From Nitratireductor pacificus pht-3B (lineage in GTDB: Bacteria > Pseudomonadota > Alphaproteobacteria > Rhizobiales > Rhizobiaceae): 64,000 nucleotides of DNA. The DNA lies in the NCBI RefSeq assembly GCF_000300335.1, contig NZ_AMRM01000010.1, forward strand, positions 1 to 64,000, written 5' to 3'. Positions within the stretch are counted from its first letter, which is position 1. Each line of letters opens with the position of its first letter. Under the pieces are notes generated by a model that was not told the origin of the DNA, did no database searches, and was given only the letters and a program-made list of their open reading frames with translations. Shown in pieces: positions 58,259 to 64,000 of the stretch. The position numbers and the translations under genes were made by a program.

Positions 58259-59902
58259 TCACAGCGCCCTGGCCATTTCCCTGAGCCGGAATTTCTGGAT
58301 CTTCCCCGTGGAAGTCTTTGGAATTTCGGAGAAAACGATACCCTTCGGACATTTGAACCGCGCCAGATGAGCCCGGCAATGGTCGAGCAGCTCCTCCTCG
58401 CTGGCCGTGCGGCCCGGCTTCAGTTCCACGAAGGCGACGGGGGTCTCGCCCCATTTCTCGTCGGCCTTTGCCACGACCCCGCAGGCCGCGACAGCGGGAT
58501 GCTTGTAGAGCGCATCCTCCACCTCGATGGAGGAGATGTTCTCGCCGCCGGAAATGATGATGTCCTTCGACCGGTCCTTGAGCTGGATGTAGCCGTCGGG
58601 ATGCATCACGCCGAGATCGCCGGAATGAAACCAGCCGCCGGCGAATGCTTCGTCGGAGGCGGCGCGGTTCTTCAGATAGCCCTTCATGACGATGTTTCCG
58701 CGGAACATCACCTCGCCGATCGTTTCGCCGTCGGCCGGGGTCGGCTCCATCGTCTCGGGGTCCATCACGGTCAGTCCCTCGAGCGCAGCGTAGCGCACGC
58801 CCTGACGCGCCTTGCGCGCCGCCTGCCCCGCGCCGTCGAGACCATCCCAGTCCTCCTTCCACTCATTCACCACCGCCGGACCGTAGGTTTCGGTCAGCCC
58901 GTAGAGATGGGTCACCTGGAAGCCCGCCTCGGCCATGCCGGAGAGCACGGATTCAGGCGGCGGCGCGGCGGCCGTGTTGAACACCACCGTCTGCGTGAAG
59001 GCGCGCTTTTCCGCATCCGGCGCGTTGAGGAGCGCGGACATGACCACCGGCGCGCCGCACAGATGCGTGACCCCGTGATCGGCAATGGCGTCGTACATGG
59101 CGCCCGCCCGCACCCAGCGCAGGCAGACATGGACGCCGCCGGTCAGCGCCAGCGTCCAGGGAAAGCACCAGCCGTTGCAGTGGAACATCGGCAGCGTCCA
59201 CAGATAGACCGGGTGCCGCCCAAGGCCGGCGTGAACGGTGTTGGCATAGGCCATCAGCGCCGCGCCGCGATGGTGGTAGACGACGCCCTTCGGATTGCCG
59301 GTCGTGCCCGACGTGTAGTTGAGCGAGATCGCGTCCCATTCGTCGTCCGGCATCGACCAGGCGAACCCGCCGTCGCCGGACGCGACGAAATCCTCGTAGT
59401 CGATGCCGCCGATGCGCTCGCCCTTCGCATAGGGCGCGTCGGCGGGATAGTCGGGATCATCATAGTCGATCACCAGCGGCGTCACGCTGGCCAGCGCCAG
59501 CGCTTCCTTCATCACGCCGGAAAATTCGCGGTCAACGATGACCACCCTGCTTTCGGCGTGGTCGAGCTGGAAGGCGAGCACGGCCGCGTCGAGCCGCGTG
59601 TTGAGCGAATGCAGCACCGCCTTCGTCATCGGCACGCCGTGATGCGCCTCCAGCATCGGTGGCGTGTTTGACAGCATCACCGTGACCGTGTCGCCCCTGC
59701 CGATGCCGTGCCGCGCCAGCGCCGATGCGAGTTTCAGCGAGCGTTCCCAGAATTGCGCATAGGTGAAGCGCGCCGCGCCATGGATGATCGCCGTCCGCTC
59801 GGGGAAGACCTTCGCCGCCCGCTCCAAAAGGACGAGCGGCGTCAACGCCTGGTGGTTGGCGGGGTTCTTGTCGAGATCCCGCTCGTAGGAATTGCCGGCC
59901 AC
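58259..59902 (-). CDS. AMP-forming acyl-CoA ligase (DmdB/medium-chain type)
   Basis: A protein of 547 residues from the GTG at 59902, with GGGAGG 6 bases upstream; an upstream GTG at 59938 is in frame but lacks a site. The opening NSYERDLDKNPANHQALTPL is typical of the 540-residue acyl-CoA synthetase group that contains 3-methylmercaptopropionyl-CoA ligase (DmdB). Motifs: YTSGTTGNPKGVVYHH, LYGLTETYGP, GWFHSGD, and the C-terminal Lys in STGKIQKF. Substrate could be a short or medium-chain acid. Confidence 0.87.
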   Translation of the reverse strand: MAGNSYERDLDKNPANHQALTPLVLLERAAKVFPERTAIIHGAARFTYAQFWERSLKLASALARHGIGRGDTVTVMLSNTPPMLEAHHGVPMTKAVLHSLNTRLDAAVLAFQLDHAESRVVIVDREFSGVMKEALALASVTPLVIDYDDPDYPADAPYAKGERIGGIDYEDFVASGDGGFAWSMPDDEWDAISLNYTSGTTGNPKGVVYHHRGAALMAYANTVHAGLGRHPVYLWTLPMFHCNGWCFPWTLALTGGVHVCLRWVRAGAMYDAIADHGVTHLCGAPVVMSALLNAPDAEKRAFTQTVVFNTAAAPPPESVLSGMAEAGFQVTHLYGLTETYGPAVVNEWKEDWDGLDGAGQAARKARQGVRYAALEGLTVMDPETMEPTPADGETIGEVMFRGNIVMKGYLKNRAASDEAFAGGWFHSGDLGVMHPDGYIQLKDRSKDIIISGGENISSIEVEDALYKHPAVAACGVVAKADEKWGETPVAFVELKPGRTASEEELLDHCRAHLARFKCPKGIVFSEIPKTSTGKIQKFRLREMARAL

Positions 59903-59953
59903 AAAAGTCCTCCCGCTGTCTTTTGTCCTATTAAACACAAGCTCCCGGAACCG

Positions 59954-60724
59954 TCACCATCCCGCGAGATCGGACACGCCGTCATGGATGAGTTTCAGGG
60001 AAACCAGGAACACCATGCCGTACATGAAGGGATAGAAAACGGCAGGCTTGATGCGCCGGACGATCCAAACTCCGGCCAGCGTGGCCAGCGGCGCGAACGG
60101 CATCAGCGCCAGCGAAGCCGTCAGGTTCGACCTGTCGAACTGCCCGAGCGCAAAATAGGGAACGAGCTTCACCGCGTTCACCACCGCGAAGAACACGACG
60201 CTCGTGCCCGTGTAGAGCTTCGGGTCCTGCTTCAGGGGCAGCGCATAGATCTGGTATGGCGGACCGCCCGCATGCGCCACGAAGCTGGTGAAGCCCGCCA
60301 CCATTCCCCAGAATGTCCCGCGCGGCCGGTTGTGGCTGGCCGTGCGCTCGCGCCCGCCGAGCCGTTCGAGAAGCCAGCGCAGCGAGAAGACCAGCGTGAC
60401 GAGGCCGACGATCAGCCGCACATGTCCCTCCGTCACGACCGCCGCGGTCGCCCAGCCGATGGCGATGCCGAGAAGCGCGCCGGGCAGCATGATCGAGAGC
60501 GTCCGGAGGTCGGACGAGCCGCGCCATGCCCAGAGGGAGACGATGTCCATGACGATCAGGATCGGCAGCAGGATCGCCGCCGCCTGCACCGGCGGGACCA
60601 CCAGCGTCACCAGCGGCACGCCCAGCAGCGCCATCGCGCCGCCGAACCCGCCCTTCGACAGGCCGACGAGGATGACCGCCGGAATGGCGGCGAGATAGAA
60701 GGTCGGATCGGACAGAAGTGACAT
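59954..60724 (-). CDS. TSUP-family (TauE/SafE) permease
   Basis: A protein of 256 residues starting MSLLSDPTFYLAAIPAVILVGLSKGGFGGAMALLGVPL at 60724. Second TSUP repeat at FWGMVAGFTSFVAHAGGPPYQIYALPL. About eight membrane helices. Shares only the family pattern with the TSUP protein at 56625. It directly precedes the acyl-CoA ligase (51 bp) and may be cotranscribed with it. Confidence 0.87.
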   Translation of the reverse strand: MSLLSDPTFYLAAIPAVILVGLSKGGFGGAMALLGVPLVTLVVPPVQAAAILLPILIVMDIVSLWAWRGSSDLRTLSIMLPGALLGIAIGWATAAVVTEGHVRLIVGLVTLVFSLRWLLERLGGRERTASHNRPRGTFWGMVAGFTSFVAHAGGPPYQIYALPLKQDPKLYTGTSVVFFAVVNAVKLVPYFALGQFDRSNLTASLALMPFAPLATLAGVWIVRRIKPAVFYPFMYGMVFLVSLKLIHDGVSDLAGW

Positions 60725-60896
60725 CGCAGAGCCTGGCTGGACCGCCCGTGTGCCGGACGGGGACACGCATAAGGCCATTGTCCCGGCATTGCGAGAGGTA
60801 AGGCTGTTTTCCGATTCTCCTTGTCGCGCGCGGTCGCCTTCGTCTATGCCCAATTCACACCAAAAAGACCGGTCAGAAACGGCTGGTCCGGACCCT

Positions 60897-60960
60897 GGAG
60901 CGTTTTGCGGTCGGGTGGAATCGCCTGACGCCCGCATAAACGCGGAAAACGATGAGATAG
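60897..60960. repeat. Rhizobial-type intergenic repeat element (tentative)
   Basis: The segment from GGAGCGTTTTGCGG through GTGGAATCGCCTGA to AAAACGATGAGATAG resembles the abundant intergenic element of many Hyphomicrobiales (GAGCGTTTT...GTGGA...AAAACA.GAGATAG). It has imperfect inverted ends (CGTTTT.../...AAAACG). Recognition is from memory; copies within this window are not obvious. Confidence 0.4.
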
Positions 60961-60961
60961 G

Positions 60962-60994
60962 CCCGTTCAGCGTTTCTGTGAAACATTGAACGGG
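60962..60994 (+). promoter_or_regulatory. Strong hairpin in front of the thiE-like gene
   Basis: CCCGTTCA (60962-60969) pairs with TGAACGGG (60987-60994). Inside it, GTTTC (60972-60976) pairs with GAAAC (60980-60984) around a 3-base loop, with a 2 x 2 internal loop between. It ends 35 bp before the ATG at 61030. No U-run, so it is a leader structure or an operator, not a terminator. Confidence 0.55.
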
Positions 60995-61029
60995 TTCAGA
61001 GAGCGCGTCGCCGCAGGAGTATACCGAGA

Positions 61030-61674
61030 ATGCCGAACCGCTGCCGCCTCGTGCTGATTGCCCCGCCGCCGGAACTGGCCGCCAATGACGACGGCCATGT
61101 CGAGGCGGCGCTGGGCGCGGGCGACATCGCCTCGCTGATCATTCCCGACTACGGGCAGGACGAGGTCAGCTTCCAGGCGCGCGCCGAACGGCTGACCCCC
61201 ATCGCCCAGGCCCGCGGCGTGGCCGTGATGATCGCCGGCGCCCCGCGCATCGCCGCGCGCGTCAAGGCGGACGGCATCCACATGGACACCCCCAGGGATG
61301 AACTCGCCGAGGTCATCGAGAAGTACCAGCAGACGATGATGGTCGGGACCGGTGGCATCAAGACCCGCGACGAGGCCCTGGAACGCGGCGAGATGCAGCC
61401 CGACTACGTCTTCTTCGGCCGGTTCGGCTACGACAACAAGCCTGAACCGCATCCCCGCAACATGACGCTCGGCGCCTGGTGGTCCGAGATGGTGGAGCTT
61501 CCGTGCATCGTCCTCGGCGGCAACGCCGTCGCTTCCGTGGAGGAGGTGGCGCGCGCCGGCGTCGATTTCGTCGCGCTCTGCGCCGCGGTTTTCTCGGACT
61601 ATGCGGACCCCGCTTCGGCCGTGGCCGAGGCGAACGCCATTCTCGACCGGGTGGCGCAATCCGAGGAAGCATGA
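61030..61674 (+). CDS. Thiamine phosphate synthase family protein (ThiE-like)
   Basis: A protein of 214 residues. TIM-barrel TMP-synthase pattern, e.g. ARGVAVMIAGAPRIAARVKADGIHMDT (for the usual ND...A...GAdGVHlGQ), GTGGIKTRDEALERG, PDYVFFGRFGYDNK (for DY.g.Gp.f.T.tK) and CIVLGGNAVASVEEVARAGVDFVAL. The key HLGQ and T-K motifs are changed (HMDT, GYDNK), so it may not be a true TMP synthase. Overlaps the Sel1 gene by 4 bases. Confidence 0.8.
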   Translation: MPNRCRLVLIAPPPELAANDDGHVEAALGAGDIASLIIPDYGQDEVSFQARAERLTPIAQARGVAVMIAGAPRIAARVKADGIHMDTPRDELAEVIEKYQQTMMVGTGGIKTRDEALERGEMQPDYVFFGRFGYDNKPEPHPRNMTLGAWWSEMVELPCIVLGGNAVASVEEVARAGVDFVALCAAVFSDYADPASAVAEANAILDRVAQSEEA

Positions 61675-62699
61675 TGATGCGATCCGCCCGCCCCTTCCTG
61701 ATCGCCCTTTGCCTCGCCGCCCTGACGCCGGTGGTTGTGGCGCACGCTTCTCCCGAAGCGGGGGAAAGCCCGAAAGCCGCCGAAGAACCCCGGGCGGACC
61801 GGCTGGAAGCGCCCGACAAGGCCATCCTGAAAAGCCCGACCATCGAGCAGGTCGATCCGGACCGTTTCGGCCTGTTGCCGGATGCCGCCTACGGCGCGTT
61901 TCAGCGCGGCTACTACATCACCGCGCACAATCTTGCCCTGCCGCGCGCCGAAAACGGCAATCCTGCCGCCCAGACGCTGATCGCCGAGATCTATGCCCGC
62001 GGCCTCGGCATGCCGCGCAATGCGAAGAAGGCCGCCGAATGGTATGCGAAGGCCGCCGAGCAGGGCGTTCCCGAGGCGCAGTTTCAATATGCGCTGATGC
62101 TCATCGACGGCGATTTCGTTTCCCCGGACATGGACCGGGCCTTCAAGCTGATGCAGACGGCGGCCGATGGCGGCAACCGGCTCGCCCAGTTCAATCTGGC
62201 GCAGATGATTGTCGACCGGCAGCCGGGTTTCGAAAGCGAGAGGCGCGCCGTGACCTATTATGAGCGCGCAGCCAAGGCAGGCCTCGCCGATGCGCAATAC
62301 GCCATGTCCCAGGTCTACGCCAACGGCTTCGGCGGCAAGCAGGTGGACGAGAAGGAAGCTGAAGAATGGCTGAAGCGCGCCGCCACGCAGAATTTCGACA
62401 CCGCCCAGCTTGACCTGGGCACGTGGCTGGTCGAGGGACGCGGCGGAACCCATGATCCGAAGGCCGGCTTCGGCTGGCTCAAGCGGGCGGCCGACGGCGG
62501 CAATGTGGCCGCGCAGAACCGGCTCGCCAAGCTGTATAGGGCCGGCGTCGGCACCGACGCCAACATGATCGAAGCGGCCGCATGGTACATCTCGGCGCGC
62601 CGCGCCGGCCTGATCGACCGTGAGATGGAAGGCTTCCTCGCCGGCCTGACGCCGGAGGAGATGAAGGAGGCGATCCAGCGGGCCAACCGCCTGCGCTGA
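61671..62699 (+). CDS. Sel1-repeat (tetratricopeptide-like) exported protein
   Basis: A protein of 342 residues; three ATG codons in a row (61671, 61674, 61677) begin it. Sec signal ends near VVVAHA (about 26). Six to seven Sel1 repeats follow, with the pattern A..WY.kAAeqG...AQ..lg..y..G, e.g. KKAAEWYAKAAEQGVPEAQFQYALM and KAGFGWLKRAADGGNVAAQNRLAKLY. Such proteins scaffold partners in the periplasm; the partner is unknown. Common neighbour of efp in this order. Confidence 0.85.
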   Translation: MMMRSARPFLIALCLAALTPVVVAHASPEAGESPKAAEEPRADRLEAPDKAILKSPTIEQVDPDRFGLLPDAAYGAFQRGYYITAHNLALPRAENGNPAAQTLIAEIYARGLGMPRNAKKAAEWYAKAAEQGVPEAQFQYALMLIDGDFVSPDMDRAFKLMQTAADGGNRLAQFNLAQMIVDRQPGFESERRAVTYYERAAKAGLADAQYAMSQVYANGFGGKQVDEKEAEEWLKRAATQNFDTAQLDLGTWLVEGRGGTHDPKAGFGWLKRAADGGNVAAQNRLAKLYRAGVGTDANMIEAAAWYISARRAGLIDREMEGFLAGLTPEEMKEAIQRANRLR

Positions 62700-62807
62700 C
62701 GTTTCGGCCCGCGGGATTCGCGCTTCGGCTTGCCTTGGCAGGCGTTTTATGGTCTTGGAAGCGCCAAATTGCGCGCCGATGCGCCAGGCACCTCAGGACG
62801 ATCCAGC

Positions 62808-63371
62808 ATGAAAATCAACGGCAACGAAATCCGCCCCGGCAACGTCATCGAACACAATGGCGGCCTCTGGGTCGCGGTCAAGACCAACGCGGTGAAGCCC
62901 GGCAAGGGCGGCGCCTACAACCAGGTCGAACTCAAGAACCTCATCGACGGGACCAAGCTCAACGAGCGGTTCCGCGCCGCCGAGACCGTCGAGAAGGTCC
63001 GCCTCGAGCAGAAGGATTTCACCTTCCTCTACGAGCAGGACCAGGCGCTGGTGTTCATGGATTCAGAATCCTACGAGCAGCTCGAGCTGCAGAAGGACTT
63101 CGTCGGCGACCGCGCCGCCTTCCTGCAGGACGGCATGACCGTCACCGTCGAGCTCTACGAGGAAAAGCCGATCGGCATCTCCCTGCCGGATCAGGTGACG
63201 CTCGAGGTCGTCGAGGCGGACCCGGTGGTCAAGGGCCAGACGGCGGCTTCATCCTACAAGCCGGCCGTGATGGAAAATGGCGTCCGCGTCATGGTTCCGC
63301 CCTTCATCTCCGCCGGCGAGAAGATCGTCGTCGACACCAATGAGATCACCTATCTGCGCCGCGGCGAATAA
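62808..63371 (+). CDS. efp: Translation elongation factor P
   Basis: A protein of 187 residues. KOW-like first domain with the tip loop [17 protein letters not shown]; Lys in PGKGG is the residue that carries beta-lysine where EpmA exists. OB domains with [19 protein letters not shown] and [23 protein letters not shown] follow. Rescues ribosomes on polyproline stretches. Starts 108 bp after the Sel1 gene. Confidence 0.97.
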   Translation: MKINGNEIRPGNVIEHNGGLWVAVKTNAVKPGKGGAYNQVELKNLIDGTKLNERFRAAETVEKVRLEQKDFTFLYEQDQALVFMDSESYEQLELQKDFVGDRAAFLQDGMTVTVELYEEKPIGISLPDQVTLEVVEADPVVKGQTAASSYKPAVMENGVRVMVPPFISAGEKIVVDTNEITYLRRGE

Positions 63372-63421
63372 GCCCGGCGCATTGATCCCCCAGCACGCCC
63401 AGACAGACGAAAGCAGATTTC

Positions 63422-64000
63422 ATGGCCCGTTCGGCGCTCATCAATGTCATGGTTCAGACCGCGATGAAGGCGGGCCGCTCCCTGTCGCGCGACTTCGGCG
63501 AGGTCCAGAACCTGCAGGTCTCGCTGAAAGGACCCGGCGACTATGTCAGCCAGGCAGACCGCAAGGCTGAAGAAATCATCTACAACGAGCTGTCGCGCGC
63601 CCGCCCCGGCTATTCCTTCCTGATGGAGGAGGGCGGCTCGGTGGAAGGCGACGATCCGCAGCACCGCTGGATCGTCGATCCGCTCGACGGCACGACCAAC
63701 TTCCTGCACGGCATCCCCGTCTTCGCCATCTCGATCGCTCTGGAGCGCCAGGGCCAGCTCGTCGCCGGCGTCATCTACAACCCGGCCATGGACGAGCTTT
63801 ACACCGCCGAGCGCGGCGGCGGCGCGTTCCTTAACGACCGGCGTCTGCGCGTCGCCGCGCGCAGCAAGCTCTCCGACGCGGTCATCGGCACCGGCATCCC
63901 GCATCTGGGCCGGGGGCACCATGGCAACGCCCTGCTCGACCTGCGCAACGTGATGGGCGAGACCGCCGGCATCCGCCGCCTCGGATCGGCCGCGCTCGAT
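63422..64000 (+). CDS. suhB: Inositol monophosphatase family protein (SuhB-like), 5' part
   Basis: Runs off the right edge; 193 residues present. Metal site: the first Glu of MEEGGS, and DPLDGTTNFLHGIPVFAISIAL (the WIVDPLDGT motif). MARSALINVMVQTAMKAGRSLSRDFGE is the alphaproteobacterial SuhB opening. It hydrolyses inositol-1-phosphate and similar sugar phosphates; in E. coli the homologue also joins rRNA antitermination complexes. The closing (WD...) motif lies outside the window. Confidence 0.92.
   Translation, partial: MARSALINVMVQTAMKAGRSLSRDFGEVQNLQVSLKGPGDYVSQADRKAEEIIYNELSRARPGYSFLMEEGGSVEGDDPQHRWIVDPLDGTTNFLHGIPVFAISIALERQGQLVAGVIYNPAMDELYTAERGGGAFLNDRRLRVAARSKLSDAVIGTGIPHLGRGHHGNALLDLRNVMGETAGIRRLGSAALD

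Larger units (their letters stand above)
60725..61029. other. Divergent intergenic region (305 bp) between TSUP and thiE-like genes
   Basis: Contains the dispersed-repeat-like element (60897-60960) and a hairpin (60962-60994), entered separately, and presumably two divergent promoters. I looked for the TPP riboswitch core (CTGAGA, then ACC-CTGA-TCT-GGATAATGCC) and did not find it. No gene seen. Confidence 0.5.

Noticed and set aside
60725-61029. Possible TPP riboswitch in front of the thiE-like gene
   Set aside because: The conserved core motifs are absent; only a simple hairpin and a repeat-like element are present.

Overview
The window is about 64 kb of GC-rich (roughly 65%) bacterial chromosome, almost fully coding, with no insertion sequence, phage gene or CRISPR array that I can see. 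The gene content points to an alphaproteobacterium, most likely of the Hyphomicrobiales (Rhizobiales). It carries an RcdA/DUF1465 gene preceded by a perfect CtrA-type box, the order ruvC-ruvA-ruvB-ybgC-tolQ-tolR-tolA-tolB-pal, the order thiamine-phosphate synthase-like/Sel1/efp/inositol monophosphatase, many TRAP transporters and IclR regulators, and short intergenic palindromes of the rhizobial kind. Placement below order level is not possible from the sequence alone.

Layout, left to right. Positions 1-2688 (minus strand) hold the branched-chain 2-oxoacid dehydrogenase genes bkdA1, bkdA2 and the start of the E2 gene. Positions 3142-16589 (minus) form one tightly packed run of 12 genes. It starts with an oligopeptide-type ABC importer and continues with a hydrolase fusion, a creatininase-family enzyme, an FAD oxidoreductase, a PLP enzyme, a VOC protein, a thioesterase, a zinc-less MDR dehydrogenase and an acyl-CoA ligase. 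It faces an Lrp/AsnC regulator across a symmetric divergent promoter. I read it as a catabolic operon for an unknown amide- or peptide-like compound ending in an acyl-CoA. Positions 17391-31474 hold further catabolic islands: IclR/DMT/FAD/SDR, a TRAP system with a LysR regulator, and an IlvD-type dehydratase with a second TRAP system and an IclR regulator. Then come another IclR, a tRNA-Thr(CGT), an orphan pair of molybdenum-hydroxylase subunits with no catalytic subunit, a GST, a membrane hydrolase and a DUF1611/DgcN-like gene.

Positions 37675-48453 are a complete histidine-utilisation locus of the five-step type: hutH, hutU, hutI, hutF and hutG, with the regulator hutC. A full TRAP transporter is cotranscribed behind hutU. 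The hutI/hutF divergent region contains a perfect palindrome matching the HutC operator pattern. From 48558 rightward the genes are mostly core: rpe, pal-tol, ybgC, ruvBAC, a TSUP permease, rcdA, an acyl-CoA ligase, a second TSUP permease, a thiE-like gene, a Sel1 protein, efp and the start of a suhB-like gene.

The least expected non-coding element lies between rcdA and the acyl-CoA ligase. Two perfect TTAA-N7-TTAA (CtrA) boxes bracket about 100 bp that fold into small hairpins and end in a strong intrinsic terminator. This is a good candidate for a CtrA-controlled small RNA next to the gene for a CtrA-degradation adaptor.
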